In this document: piece by piece, positions 1 to 13,300 of the stretch
Position numbering within the stretch: position 1 is the stretch's first letter
How the letters are laid out: the number at the start of each line of letters is the position of its first letter
Assembly: GCA_013399695.1 (NCBI GenBank)
Contig: VXAU01001099.1
Span: 3,725,583-3,789,582 of the forward strand
Length of the DNA stretch: 64,000 nt
DNA from: Formicarius rufipectus
Taxonomy: Eukaryota; Chordata; Aves; Passeriformes; Formicariidae
Reading direction: 5' to 3'
Position numbers and translations under genes: made by a program
Notes under the pieces: generated by a model
The model's database searches: none
What the model was told of the DNA's origin: nothing
What the model saw: the letters and a program-made list of their open reading frames with translations, nothing else

Positions 1-2815
1 TCTAGGAAAAGTAAACTTGGCTTTGCCATACTAAGTGTTTCTACCCCTCAGTTTGTGCTCCAGGCCAAAATCACGCTCATACTTTCAAAAGACAATGATT
101 TAACTTTTTATGCTGAGGTCACAGAGGAAAACTGAGATCTGCAGTCAGATACAGATTAACTTCCTGAGTTTAGTAGGAAAATCAGGGTGGTGACGGGAGG
201 AAGAGAAAAAGGCCTTAAAGGCAGCTTCAGTTCCTTACAACCTCCTACATTTTGGGCCTATTTCTCAATTTCTTCACTCTCCTTGGTCTTGAATTGCCAT
301 TTCACACAACTTATCTTACATGCCACTGGAAAGAAAACCAACAAGTTTAATTCTGGGCCACTCTCTTCCTTGTTCACTTAATGAGAATACAGGATCATCA
401 CAATATCAGATTTATATCCTGTCTTGGATTCTCAAAAATGTTTGTTCTTTCTGATAAGATCAATTCCACTGCAGAGAAACTCTTTGAAGAAAAGCTCCTG
501 TCTAGCCATTTTAAAAACATTTTATTTTCCTTTAGCCTGAGTCTGGTTTAATATTTACACTGCAAGAACCCATCATAACATCTGTAGCCTATTTTCCAGG
601 ATAGAAAAAACTAAGTATGTTGAGTAGCTTCTATTACTAAATCTTAATAAATTGTTTTTCTTAAGATTGTGCTTCTGAACCTGTTCTTCCAAACAGGTCC
701 ACTGTCCTTCTGAACCTCTGAAACACTAAAGTGACAGAGGAAGCACCATTGTACTAACCAGCTGAAGATGGACCCGAGGGTAGAAGCTCTGCTGCTGCTG
801 CATTAAGTGACAGTGTCCTTCCAAACTGGACTCCTGTTCCCCTCACCTTGCTTGTGTCATGAGACTATGAACACAAACAAAATACTAATACTGTCATCTC
901 CATTTTAAAGGTGGCAAATTAAAGGTATTGGCCAAGATCATATACCAAACTGGCAGAAGACATAAATTTACATTTTCATCAAGTAGGTCTAACCCAGGAC
1001 TTGAATCAAAGCTTTGTTCCTTCAAGGAAATTAAACTTGACAGTTTAATTAGTATTGAATTTGTGTATTTTTTCCTAACCTACTAAAAAAATCCCCTCAG
1101 ACTTTACCCTTCAAGCCTTCAAAGTGGCTTTTAAAAAAGGGACAGGTATTCCTGGAAAATTAACACTTTAAAACCAGATGTAAAAAAAAAAAAAGCACAG
1201 CACTGATGGCACTCTAGCTTGTAGGTTATTATATTTTACAACTGTTTCCATTTGACTTAATAATAAAAACTCTGCAGAGAGCAATAAAAACTGGAAATGT
1301 CCCAGTTGAGCTTTTAATTGGGAAACGTGAAATGTAAAATGAAATCTTAGCAAATGCTTCAACTTTGATTTCACTGTACTGCTATTGCCAGTTGCAGTGC
1401 TGTCTGGAAGAGCCACTTGGAATTACAACAGCACTGTGCACAGGTGTCACAGGCATAAAGTAAAAACACACTGCCATTTCCCCCCTGTGTTTGCAACAAA
1501 GTGAAATGATGAGGGGAAGAGGGAAAAAAAAGGATAAAAACAGTAAGAAAGGTAATGCTTATTGGGACTGGCCAATGTTATACATACAAATGGTTTCTGA
1601 CTGGTGTCTTCACATAAAACTAAAAGTAAACGATTTTCTAAAAAGTAAATCACTGAAGGTTTGATTTAAAAAACCTGTTCTTCAGTTTACACACATTTAT
1701 TGAAATTTGCCTTTTTTGAAAAATGCCAACTTTTCTTTGAAAAGTCCAATCCAAGAACTACTTCTGAGTTTCGCTTTTGCACTTAAAAATTTACATACTC
1801 CAAAACCTGTTTTTCTACACAGTTCCTGTTGAAAAATCTCCGTTCCTGGTTTTCTCTTATATAAACAAATAAGATAAATATTAGATGCCCTCTACCGGCC
1901 CTCTGTTTAGAGTTTCAGAAGTTATGGATTTCCCAAATTCCTTTTGGCCCTTGCTTTTGTTACAGCACAGTTGCAGTTTCCTGTCTTGGTCACACAAGCC
2001 CCACCACTTCAGAGACTAAAGGTGTGGTCAGTTTGATGCTGTCACTGTCAGCATGAAATCAATCGACTGTGATATGAGCAGAAGGAGCCTGGAAGGAGTG
2101 TGAGGGCAAACTAACAGCTTCAGGGAAAAGAACTGGGTGAAGGGAGGAGAACATGGCTAGAACAAGCAAGATTACCTCCCAGGATTGACACACCAGAATG
2201 CATAGCTCAGTGTCCCGAACGTGATGGAAAGGGAAAACCTGGGACACACACCCCGCTACTCACCCTTTTAAACCTTTTGGGTTAACAAGTTTTCTTGAAC
2301 AAATCAGTCTTTTCCCTGAAAATGCTCTTTATGCTTTCAGATTAACCACATGTATGGCAGGTGGTGCAGATACAAAACTGTCAGAACTCAGTATAGATTG
2401 CCAGTTTGGCGAGGAAGAACACGCTGCATCAGGGTTACGTTTGTGTCACACACCATGCTCCACAAACAGGCAGATTCTGGACACAGGGATGTCAATATGC
2501 AGCAGGAGAATATGGAGAATTGTGGGAAGAAAACATGCTGATCAGAGACAGCCCTTGAAGCATTTTCCACTGATAATAAACGCAGTGCCTGGCACGCTCA
2601 ACCAGGTTATACTTAGCACATACTCAGGTTTTGGAACACTCTCCTCTACACAGAAAGAGACCTTTAATGCTCCTGCCCCCTTCAGAGGGTAAACACTGGT
2701 GTATTCTTCTTGAGTGAGGGTCCTGTATTGCAGAGGCAACTTCACTATCTTTGCAGCCTACAAGTCAGTTTCAGGAAAGGGCAAAACCAAGAGCAGAAAC
2801 CCTCCACTATGAGTT
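1..2815 (-). other. MYLK: MYLK intron following the first coding exon (partial)
   Basis: This is non-coding sequence downstream, in transcription order, of the first coding exon. I looked for the next MYLK exon, the rest of the first Ig domain with its RGYPEP and KYTCEA-like motifs. No minus-strand open frame here contains it, so that exon lies before base 1. The frames of 60-112 codons in this stretch have no recognisable domain. A possible MIR-like relic at about 885-1010 and a poly-A run near 1180-1194 are the only structured features I see. Confidence 0.75.
885..1010 (-). repeat. Possible degenerate MIR-like SINE
   Basis: The plus strand reads like the reverse complement of an amniote MIR core: CATCTCCATTTTAAAGGTGG, then GGCCAAGATCATATA, then AACCCAGGACTTGAATC. 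These blocks parallel the family's 'catccccattttacagatg', 'gcccaaggtcacac' and 'gaacccagg' segments in the same order and with similar spacing. Divergence is high, so this is a recognition by eye that a repeat-masking run would have to confirm. Confidence 0.4.
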
Positions 2816-2821
2816 TCTTAC
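2816..2821 (-). other. MYLK: Splice donor after MYLK first coding exon
   Basis: On the minus strand the exon ends GGGGAAG and is followed directly by GTAAGA, a near-consensus 5' splice site. The frame is cut between codons, so the next exon should begin with a full valine codon if it follows the family sequence. Confidence 0.9.
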
Positions 2822-2971
2822 CTTCCCCTCAAATCTTGCAGTGGATCCCAGCTGCACCCGGATATTCCTGGGAGGAAGAGTAAACGCTGGTGCTTCAGCA
2901 GGGACAGGGGGGCTGAGTGTCAGGGAGGTCTTGGAGACTCGAGTAGATGTCACCAGTTTCACATCCCCCAT
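2822..2971 (-). CDS. MYLK: MYLK first coding exon (N-terminal 50 codons, partial gene)
   Basis: This exon encodes the extreme N terminus of long myosin light chain kinase, the Ca2+/calmodulin-dependent kinase that phosphorylates myosin II regulatory light chain on actin filaments. On the minus strand the ATG is at 2971-2969. The frame stays open for 50 codons, beginning MGDVKLVTSTRVSK and continuing through APAFTLPPRNI to FEGK. From memory of the family, MGDVKLV and the EAPAF-LPPRN stretch that opens the first Ig domain are hallmarks of vertebrate MYLK, and this version looks closer to chicken than to human. The exon ends after a complete codon (phase 0) at AAG|GTAAGA, and the next residues in the family (VRGYPEP) would start the next exon, which lies outside the window. 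The kinase, calmodulin-binding, fibronectin and telokin parts are not here. Only the long isoform uses this start; the short kinase and telokin come from internal promoters. The identification is by family recognition, not a search. Confidence 0.95.
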
Positions 2972-2979
2972 GATGTGGA
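2972..2979 (-). other. MYLK: 5' UTR tail of MYLK first coding exon and its splice acceptor
   Basis: Eight untranslated bases (TCCACATC) lie between the splice acceptor and the MYLK ATG. Just upstream on the minus strand the sequence reads TTGTTTCTCTTTTACAG, a good polypyrimidine tract ending in AG at 2981-2980. The rest of the 5' UTR must therefore come from one or more upstream non-coding exons at higher coordinates. Human MYLK is also known to have non-coding leader exons before its start-codon exon. Confidence 0.85.
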
Positions 2980-3124
2980 CTGTAAAAGAGAAACAAGTGG
3001 AATCAGAGGAGTTAAGATGTTCAATTACTTTCTTTACAGAAACAGCTAAGAATCAGAGGCAAGGCAGGTGTTCTGTATGTGTGCTGGATTTATAGACACA
3101 GCAGGAGTCTTCAGCCTGAGGTGA

Positions 3125-3265
3125 CAGGTGCTGTTTTCTGGGAGGAGAACAGAGACCCAGAAAAGGTTGCCTGGTGTGGCTACAGCTGTGGTCAGGGTCA
3201 CAGTCTTGAGGTGAACTCAGCTTGAACTCTCGTGTTCCAGGCCAGAGCCTTAACCAAAAAAGTTA
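3125..3265 (-). repeat. Probable MIR-like SINE relic
   Basis: The plus strand has, in order, GAGGAGAACAGAGACCCAGA, then GGTCAGGGTCACAGTC, then a 3' block ending CCAGGCCAGAGCCTTAACC. These blocks resemble the reverse complement of the MIR/CORE-SINE family, whose segments include 'gaaactgaggcccagaga', 'caaggtcacac' and 'ccaggccagtgctctaacc'. It sits about 150 bp upstream of the MYLK coding exon, inside the intron. It is old and diverged, so the boundaries are approximate. Confidence 0.45.
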
Positions 3266-3950
3266 CCCTTTACAACTGCATTAAAAGGTAATAACTTACT
3301 TCAGGAGGATATTTTCACAACGTGACTTTGATTTTCCTGGCATGGAATACACCAAAATCAGTAAGTCTCAAAAGCAGAGCCAGCATTAAACAAGAACTTA
3401 TGAAATAAAGAGATCTCTGTTTGCACTGGATTTGAGTTGCAAGTGGGAATGTGGAAAATCTGATTTTTCATACCAAGCTTTCAAGATATTAAGAAATATC
3501 TGGATATCTCCCTGCAAAGTACTGCTAGTACAGAACAAATGCTTTTGCAGAAATTCCAAGTCTCTGCTTTACTGCAAATCCTTCTTACAGCACACAGACG
3601 AGTAAAACAGCACGGAGACCAAATTTCAAATTTCATAATGCTACAAGAATGGCATTTTAGAGACCTATTTACAGGTATCTGCTTCAGAGGTGATTCTGCT
3701 GCTGCACTGTTCATACCTCTCAACAAAAATTAGTTTTTGGGTTTTTTTTTTAAAGCAAAATTTTATGTTTTCCAGGAAAAAATGTAGTAGCTGATCCTAT
3801 TTCTAATCAATTGAATCATCTGTGTAAATTACAAGCTGCACTGTAAAATGCCTATTTAATAGACAAGTTTAACAAAAGAAATGTCTGGGACCCACTAACA
3901 GGTCATGTTAAACCAATGAAAAACCCTGGGCTTCCAGTCATAATCCTCTG

Positions 3951-3966
3951 CCACACACACACACAC
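3951..3966. repeat. (CA)n dinucleotide microsatellite
   Basis: A run of about eight CA units, read directly from the sequence. It is short and probably only modestly polymorphic. Confidence 0.9.
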
Positions 3967-6230
3967 CAGTCTGACAGACTATGTATTCATGCATCTGATT
4001 CTGGTGAAAGTTGCAATAACCAATACTTGAGTAAGCAATGGAATTCAATTGGAACAAGAAAAAAACCAGCTAAACTTAGAGCACATTATTCCTGACTGTA
4101 TGAAGGATACTTCTCCTAAAACAGGCTGCAGTTACTTGAGGAGCAGGGGAACAGAAAAGTCATTCATTTCCAAACGGGACTTGTCACATGCACGCACCTG
4201 AACACCCAGTCTGAGAACAGTTTTCCACACAGCATTCCTGACACGCTCCTTAAACAAACAGAAACACCTTCTCTTCATTTCTCAGAACAGGTTAAGAGGG
4301 CAGCTTCTCTCAAAATGTTAGTCTAAAAGTTAGATGTTTAATCTGAGTTAGAAGTTTTACCTTCCTCACAGTCAACAGAGAGAAAGAGGCACCTCCAGAG
4401 GGTGTTTTGTTCTAAGGTGAGGGAACCACAGAGCTTTCTGCTTCACAATATGCACTTGTGTGGAATTAGAGTTTAGAAGGCAAATCCTTCCAAGAGACCA
4501 GTTAAATTATGTATGCACACAGATTTTCAAAAAATGTTTGAAATCTCCTTCTCCATTCATAAGAACCCAGACAATGTGGATTTTAGATTTCCTCTGGCAT
4601 GATGCTGTTAGACTTTCTCTATATGAACACCAAAAACTCAAGAAAGTTCTATGGTGCTTCTACCACTTGAATTGCTGAGACCAACACAGAAATGGAATAA
4701 AGATGATTTCCTTAATGATGATGCAAAACTTAAAACAGAGAAATTCTGCCTTCATCTACACGAGGGTTAATCTTGCAGTGAATGTCTCTATTGGCACTTG
4801 AGAGTACAGCAAAAGGCTCCATTTCCAGTATAAGCAGCTCTTTAACATACAGAAAAAAAAAATATCTTTTTATTTTAACTTATCAAAGGACTGTGTGAAA
4901 TCACAATATCATAAATAAGGAAATAACTGATTGTATTCCAGAGACAAGAGATTAAGTCAAAGACTTGCTTCTAAAAAATGTACTTAGCACCTGAGGGGAC
5001 AAAAAACTTACAGCCTTTCACAGCTACAGTCAGTGCAATAAACAATAATTGGCCTGAAGAAGAGAAAGAATGATTTGTTCAATTAATTGTTCTTTCATTA
5101 AGGATGAGACTCCAAATTCAGTTCTCCACTCAGCTAAAACCACGACTTTCAGTCAATTGCACATCTGTAAGTTGCTGTCTAATTAGCCCATATTTGCCAG
5201 CACATTCTTGAAATTTATTTTGCTTTACCAAATATTTCCCAAATCACCATAAATATCTATTGTCATCTTTTCTCCCTCTTAGAATAAGATGCTGATAGTT
5301 TTGTATCTGCTTACCTCTTCTGAAGTGGCCTATGTCCCATTTTAAGCTTTATTTCTAATTTTCTTTTCTTCATGCCCTTTACCACAGATAATCAGTTTTC
5401 AAGATGCTCAGCTAAACTCTCAACCTTCAGATTTTCTTCCCACGTGTCCTTCTCCTCTGCTAAGACACACCGTTCCACAGCCCAGGATGCCAACATCTGC
5501 AGTGTCTCCCTAGATGTGAAACTCTTAACCAACAAATGAGTCTGCCAATACAAAACTGCAATAAAATTGTCACATCACCAGCAGTGACAATAACGTGTCA
5601 GGCACTATATGGGTGCTATGAAAACCTTATCCTGTCAGCAGACGCTGTAACACAATACAAATTATATTGCAGTGAGTTTGCAATACAAACCACAAGAGGC
5701 CAATAACAAAATATATTCTTCCCTGCACATCTGTATCAACTTTGCAGAGTGTTTACAAGACCAGAACAACATCAGAAAAAGCATATACCACCTAAATGTT
5801 GTTCTAAAAATAGTATTGTAAGGGCAGTAAAATTGAAAATAAAACAAAGCAAAGCCCAACATCCAGAATCCAACTCAGACTTGATATTCTCCCATGCAAA
5901 TGGAACTCCAATTTGGTCAACACCCTTGTAATGGCTGAAAAAAAGCAAGAGAGAAAACTATAAGCACTGGAGATGCTCACAGGACTTCTGAGGGACCAAA
6001 TGCTCGAGGATCTGCCCTTAGATGCAATGCACTGCTAATACAGGGCAACTGATTCCTGCTCACCCACCAAAACTTGGGTATGCTCCAACCTGAGGCAGCC
6101 ACCAGATCAGCACACACCTGCAAAACACAATATATGCTCATCCTCCAGGCATCACTGGGCTCAGGTATGTCAGGACTGCAAGGGGCAAACAGTCCTGTGG
6201 CTAAACCCAACTCCAAGCTCTACACAAATT

Positions 6231-6380
6231 GAAATAAAACAAAAAACAAAAAAACCCAAACAAACAAAAAACCCAAAACCAAACCCAAACAAACAAACAA
6301 ACAAAACAAAAAACAACCCCCCAAACAAAACAAAAACCAAAACCAAACAAAGAAAAAAACAAACAAACAAAAAGAAACAA
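6231..6380 (+). repeat. A/C-rich (CAAA)n-type low-complexity tract
   Basis: About 150 bp composed almost only of A and C on the plus strand, including AAACAAACAAACAAAC units mixed with CCAAACCAAAAC variants. Two long minus-strand frames across it encode only Phe/Cys/Val/Leu-rich sequence, which is the translation of the T/G-rich complement and not a gene. Confidence 0.92.
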
Positions 6381-7785
6381 GGTAGGAGGAAGTAGAAAGA
6401 AAGAAAAAAATCCCAAAAAATTAAGCCACTAGTACTGGACAGGTTACATTTGGTAAGATGCCAAAAACTATTACAAATTTATGTGTATTATAGTGAGACT
6501 GTAAAGTATAAAATAAAGAAATAACTAGTCTTTTCCTTAAGCACATCTTGCACAGATTTACGTTTTTTCTAAATAAAGTGTCTAAACAGGATTCAATTTA
6601 CAAATTCAGCATTAGCTCAAATCAGCACAAGCAGTTTTCTAGCAACATAAGCTTCTAATCATCCACATTTAGCAGCTTGGCTTTAATTAGCTATGTATGC
6701 TGAGGATGCTTCTAGTAAATAATTAGGAAGTATCCTTTTTCAGCTTAGAGGATGTTTAACAATTCTGTTCCCAAATAAATAACTAATTCCATGCTGTTCA
6801 GTATGGAGTTACTATGGAAGTACCATGTGCAAGTCTTTTAAAGAAATAATGTTCCAGAGAACAAATCTTTTTCAAGCTTACAATCTGACAGACAGGAAGA
6901 AAGCAGATTCTTAGAAGCCACGGAATGTATCTGATTATCTTTTTCCTTTTATTTAAGCAACTCCATAGAATGAGGACATCCCTAAAATCTTTCTCTTAGG
7001 TGTTTCAGTGTGCTGTTGAATTAGATTTTAAGGATGCTACATGAACTCTTAATGTTTCATTTCACATGCTGTGGTCACCTAGACTGGTCTTTAAACAAGA
7101 CCAACTGTAACTGAAGTTGCAATACAAACACTGTGGTATTAAACATAAAAGTAAACCACCATGCAAAGGTTGGCTTGCAGGGTAGTGATGTGGTTAGACA
7201 GCATTTCTAATCTGCCTTTTTAAAAAATTTTATTTATTCTTAATCCTTTCAAAAAAGCACATAAATCCTTACAAATTCTCACAAGTGTGCCCGCTAATCT
7301 TTCTAATACCAAAGCAGAATAATGTGCTTCAAGCATTTTCTACTGGGAACAAATCTCTGTCACTCAATACTCTGCTTCCAAAAATAAACCCCAAAAAGCA
7401 AACACTAAGAAATCCACCTCATAGGTTTTTTTTCTCCTCCACTTATTCCATATAAGTAAATACTTACCATCAGCTTCCTACATAACCATTTAATTATACC
7501 AATTTCCTTTTACCAAGTCCTTCCTCCAAGGCAGAAGATAAATGAGTTGCAGAGAGGGGATGTGTGTGTATGAGAGTAAGCTCAGGCAAGGGAGAGGAAA
7601 CCAGAGCTGCCAGCGGAAAAACCTTTATTTGACTCACTGATATTGCAACTCTACACTAAAGCAGCACATTTTCACTTGGTCCAGCTATTCTGTTATTTCA
7701 GTCAGACTGGATTCAATAATCAAATCTGGATACAACCCTTTGAGCGCTTTAAAAATGGGAGCAAAAGGACAGAGAGCCCTGGGCT

Positions 7786-7965
7786 TGGAGCATTTGTCTG
7801 CTGTTTGGGAGCACTGCTTGAATTCCCTGCTCCATAATGGACTGCCTGCATGACCTCAGGCGAATCACTAAGCCTCTCTTTTGCCGTGGCTCCCACATTT
7901 GTAAAGTGGGGATTATTGTGCTTCTTTACCACAAAGAAGTGCTGTGAGGATAACTATATTAGAGG
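7786..7965 (+). repeat. MIR-like (amniote CORE-SINE) element
   Basis: This plus-strand stretch closely follows the MIR consensus. CTGCATGACCTCAGGCGAAT and CACTAAGCCTCTC match the 'gtgaccttgggcaagtcacttaacctctc' block. CACATTTGTAAAGTGGGGAT matches 'catctgtaaaatggggat'. AAGTGCTGTGAGGATAA matches 'gttgtgaggatt'. The blocks are in the right order and spacing. MIR-type SINEs are old in amniotes, so this relic predates birds. It is the clearest SINE in the window. Confidence 0.7.
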
Positions 7966-10260
7966 GTGGGAGTCAGGCAACAGTAAAAGGACCATATAAA
8001 ATAGCCCGACTAGCAAAAGGCACCAAATAATCATAAACTTACAGGATCTCATTATACCTTTATTTTAAATTTTTTTCCTAAATTAAATGAGGGGTGTTTT
8101 CAAAAAGCACATATTTTAAAACATTAGATAAAATCTGTTCCCTTACACAGCTCGCTGAACTCAGTTTTGTTAGGGACTAAAGGCAACACGCTATGCTTCA
8201 AAACCTTCAGTATTTAAGTTTCTTTCAACTCTAAATGTGCTCGACAGCTTCCCCTTCTGACACACCTTCTTTCCTACAGCTTCTCTCTTTATCACAGGAC
8301 TAGTATGTACAAGGACTAACACGTGGTTAACACGTTTCTATACAAATGTGTAACTTAACACATTCTCCACAGATCTACATGGATTTTTGGAGCCATGTAA
8401 CTTGTGACTGACTTTTTAGCCCTACAAGACCACACAAGGAAGCATCCTGCCTCCTGTCAGCTACTGGTACCCAAGCAACAGTGTGTAGGAAGAACAATAA
8501 ACCCTAATGGATCAGCAAAGAGGGTGAATTCACGTGTCAGTGAATGAGATGGGAAGGGCCTGGAAGCCAGAAAAAGAAGTGAGGGACTTGTAACGTCAAC
8601 AGTCGTAGTTGCTCTGGTGAGGGAATAGCAACAGGATGTTGCAAGTAGGACTAATTTGATCAGGCAATGCTGTTATTACAGGGAAATAGATATTTTCCTT
8701 TTCTAAAGGATAATGGGATACTGTCCACAAATCATGCTTCTATGATGCTCAGACCCTGCTGTGCCCATGCTCTGCTAATTGTAGGTCTTGCTGAGTGCAG
8801 AGGTCAAGCAGAACCTCAAAATGTGTCCTGGTACTACAGGAGCAATTGATACATTCTATCAATTCTGACTTGATTGGTGTTTCTTCCTCATCCATAAACC
8901 ATCATTGATACCTTTCTTGTTCTGAAAGATTGTTTCTGGAAAGGTCCTTTTGTAAATACAATGAAAATAAAATTGCAAGGCATTTTCAAACCAGACTCCT
9001 AAATGCCCTGTCCTCTTCCCAGTAAAATTTGATAGCTGCTATTAGACATGGCAGTAGGAACAGGATCAGATGCCAAATCTTCATGCACAACTCCATGATC
9101 TAGAAATTTTGCAGGCTTCAATTCTGGCAACATCACATGTGCAAAATCCCTGCGTGTGTTCCCACAATACGCATTTGCATAACTGACCCACACAAATGGG
9201 AATTACAGATCGACTTGCAATTTGTGTTAAAGATTAGACTCAGTAAAGTGACAGCAAAAGAACTCCAAACGAAGTCACAATTTGTTTTCTGATGCTCACG
9301 TCAAAGATTTTCCCAGAAGTAAGCAAGTTCTTCAAATCCTCTAATTTCAGTGCCCTAAATTTCATACTGGGCACATCAGCCATGAGGCTCTGTTTTAGCA
9401 AAAATCTTGCTTGTACACAGAAAAAGAAAAGCACAAGTTGAAACTGTTCTAGGTGCTCATTTTAACAAAATATTCCTGTAGCCCCTGTGTTTCCTTCAGA
9501 AACCATCATGTTCTCCAGGATGCTTCACAGGTTGAAATGCCATCAAACTCCAAAGGAATTGTAGCTGCATGTGAAACTCTGATATAGAGTTTGCACCTAC
9601 AAAGTGTAGAAGGACCTTTCCGAAATCAAAGCAGGTCATTTTTTTTTTGCGTAGCACCATATATCTTGTAGGAGTTTGGCCTATATCATTAGAGATAAGA
9701 GGAGGTCAAATGTGTTTTGGGGCAGATTCCTTTTGGTTTACTGTATGCCTTTTGTATCCTTGCAAAAAAAGACAACTGTTTCCATGTACTCTTTCAGGGC
9801 TTCTGTCATGCTCAGGTCATTAATTTTTGTTGAATATGCAAATCACAACAGTGGATACTGCAGAAGTGTCCATAGGTAGAAGTGGCTAACCTGGTGTGAC
9901 TGAGAACAAACTTCATAGCTAATAGTCAGCTGATAAGTCTCTAAAAGAGACTAAAAGATATTGTCATACAGCTTGTGTGACACAGAACTAAATTACTTTT
10001 AGCAGAGAGAGATTTAAGAGCATCTATTTCTCTGATCAACAAATTTTGTGCTTTTAATATATTTGCGTAATTAATACAGCATGGACCTTAACCTGAAATG
10101 GTTTCTGTGGTACTGCCACAAAGATGGGTGAGGAATTTCATGCTAGACTTATATAAAAGAATAGCTAAAGATGGTACTAATGACCTATTTTTATTTAAAG
10201 ACAGGTTTACCAGAGAACAAGAAGGAAGGCAGCCAAAATCTTTATTTATATAAATTCTAT

Positions 10261-10382
10261 AACAAAAAAAAACAAAAAAACAAAAAACAACAAAACAAAA
10301 AAACACACACACAAAAAAAACCAACAAAAAACTAAAAACAAACAAACAAAAACCAACTAACAACTAAACAAATGAAAAACCA
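10261..10382 (+). repeat. A/C-rich (CAAA)n-type low-complexity tract
   Basis: About 120 bp of A with interspersed C, including a short ACACACAC run and AAACAAACAAAC units. The minus-strand reading gives a Phe/Val/Cys-rich frame that is only the complement of this tract. Confidence 0.92.
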
Positions 10383-13300
10383 CACATGCTCTTTTAAAGG
10401 AAAATCATGCCCTCTGTAGGTGTCTGCACTGCCCAGCAAAAAAACAATGATGTGACTTTCTGCCATATACAAAGAGCTGTAAACATCCTCTGATTTATCC
10501 ATGCTGTATACGGTGCTGAAAACACCAGGCTCACTGGATCTGTACAGACATTCAGCTTCACCTACTCTCAGCAGTCATGGTGCTGCAACAGAACATCTAA
10601 CATGAGCCCTTGAACAACTGCATCTTACAGGTTTATTGATACCCTTTGCAGTGGCTTTAGTGTATTGCAGGTACAAGAAAGTGAGTGGAAACATCTATAA
10701 AAGTGACAAATGGTTGTATAACTTTGATAACATAGAATCAGCTTTGTTATAAACACACATGCTACATTATTCAATTATTCCATAACCACTGAGCATGAAA
10801 GTTTAAGAAAGAACATGCTCATTACAAAGCAGTAGAACATGTGTCTTGAAAGAATGCAATGACATTGTAAGACTCAAAACCTTGCCTGTTTAATTTGAAA
10901 CATCAGATTACGAAGCAGTAAATCAGGAGAGATCACAAGAAACACAGCTCCTTTGCAGCTGTTATCGTAGAAGAAATATGAATAACTACATATGACATGC
11001 ATTGGGAAGGTTCAGCACAGCATCCATACCTAAGAATTATTTTATAGCAGCAAATTGAAGCCAGAGGGAAACCCAGATGGCAAATGGGATGCAAGTTGGG
11101 CTTGTTCTTGCTGATTCCAAAGGGGCTTCCTAGAGAAGCACCCTGGGGACAGTAATTCAATTTGACTTCAAAACCTCCAGCAATTCTAATTTATAAGCAA
11201 CATTAAAGAAAAAAAATAAGTAAAGGGGAAATGAAAGGCAAGACCTACAGAAAGATTTTCAGTGTACTAAGCAGCAGGTCACTGGAATTAAATTCAACTC
11301 AATTTTCCTTTAAAGGATAATTTCTAATACTCAATATATATCAAAATCCAAACAACTTTGTCTTGAGAAGGTTTGGACTAAAAATATTAATTTGAATTTC
11401 ATCACCAACAACTGGTACCATAAAGGACCAAACTTCTAATAACACCTTTCACAGTCCTTAAAGAAGGATTGTCAGAATATGCACAGCATGCACTCACAGT
11501 ATCTGAAGAAAGAGAGATTGCACCAGTTCTCATGCTACCAATAAACCTTTGCATTTCTTTTTTGCCATTTATCTTGTGCTTTACAACTACAGAATAACTG
11601 CTGCCAGTTGGTGTTTATGATAGAAACATGCATGTGACAAAGACCATCCAAAATTCTGGGTGTGGGTATGACCTTGATCACTGAACAGCAGGGCCTGGAC
11701 TGCCAACCTATTTCTGCAGGAAGGAACACTGTTCCCAGTGCTGGGCTGCCTTCCAGGACACACACTGGTAAAAGCACAGAGAAAGCTGTAGGAAGACGTT
11801 TGTTTCGGTCATCTTCACTCAGTAGGTGAGAATTTTCTCTGTTTCTCTCCAACTCACACCTATGTGTCACCAGTGACTGAATACCACAGAACACCTGAGG
11901 ATCAGCTGGGAATCACAGCTGACTGTGGATTTAAGAGGACTTCGGTGAAACATTGGAAATAGAGGCTCTTGAAACCATCTTGAAATGCAACTTGCAATTC
12001 TGGAATAATTTTCAGTGCCAGTGGAGGTCAAATATGCCAGTATAAGCAGATAATAGAATTAAGTTTTAGGTACACAAGCACAAATTGCAACCATAACTCT
12101 GGATTCAGACCTTAATGCTCAACATACACAAGCCCAGTAATACTGGGTAGCAGCAGTACTTAGCACTTAAACAGTACCTTCCATTCAAGCCCCTTAGAAG
12201 TCATTTTTATGTATTGACTCTCTTAGTATTGAGGAACATGAACGGTGCAGTGCTTCAATTATTTAGTCTAAGATTAGAGGGCTGTGAGACAAGTTAAAAA
12301 AAAATCTCAAAGATCCAAGGGCTGAATAAAAATTTTAAATATTTTAAAAGGAAAGAAAAATTTTATTTCCTATTTATTTGGTAAGGTAATTCCTTTTAGC
12401 TGAGTGCAGGTTTCAGCAAGGCTTCTAGCAAAGCTACCAACTTTAATTTTGAGAGGTCTGCCTACCATTTGATTTAAATAAGATTTACAGAAACAGTCAT
12501 ATTGTTGCAATGCCTTAGTGGTGGTAGAATATTTTGCAAGATCAGCACATTACAGTGAAATTTCCTTTGATCTGTGTTTTTGGGTTTTTTTAGGTTCCAC
12601 ATTTCTAAGAGTAACCACAGCACTAACTTTGCTTGATGCTGAGGCTGCAGGTGGCCAATTGCTATTGCCCATTTCCAAGCCAGTAGGGCCATAAAATTGC
12701 ATGAAAGGTGAGTCATGGAAGATTTGTGGTTCATAAACCACAGAATTTTTAGCCTCTAAATTTTGCTTTGTGCTTTAGTTTCAAATATATCCAGAACTCG
12801 AAAAACAAAGACAGATGAGTCTGCCAAGTTCTGTGGCATTTGGGAAAAGGAACACGTACTCCACTGGCTGAGGTGTGTGAACCCTGGGGTAATGTTGGAA
12901 AGAAAGCTGTTGCCTTCAGCCAGAGATAGACAGGGCCATGGATAAACACCACTGAGTTTCAAATTATATTGCAAATACTTAATACTAAAGGAATTAGTTC
13001 TTCATTTGAAAGAGCCACTGCTTCTTCATGCTGAGATATTGTGCCCAAGGCCAATTTCTGTGCTGCCTTCTATTCTACGAAGTCCTATTAACTGCCAGCA
13101 GAAAACCTAGACCATAAGTTCTCCTGCAATTTTATTTTTTCTGGAATCAGAAATTTTCTTCATGCATGCAAGCCAGCGTGCTCCAACAATCACTGGGTAT
13201 ACATCAACCCTTAACAGTATATTTGGCACTATAAAGCAAACAGAAAGATCACCTTGCTGGAAGAGTTATAACCTAGATGTGAGATGGGGCTATACAATGA

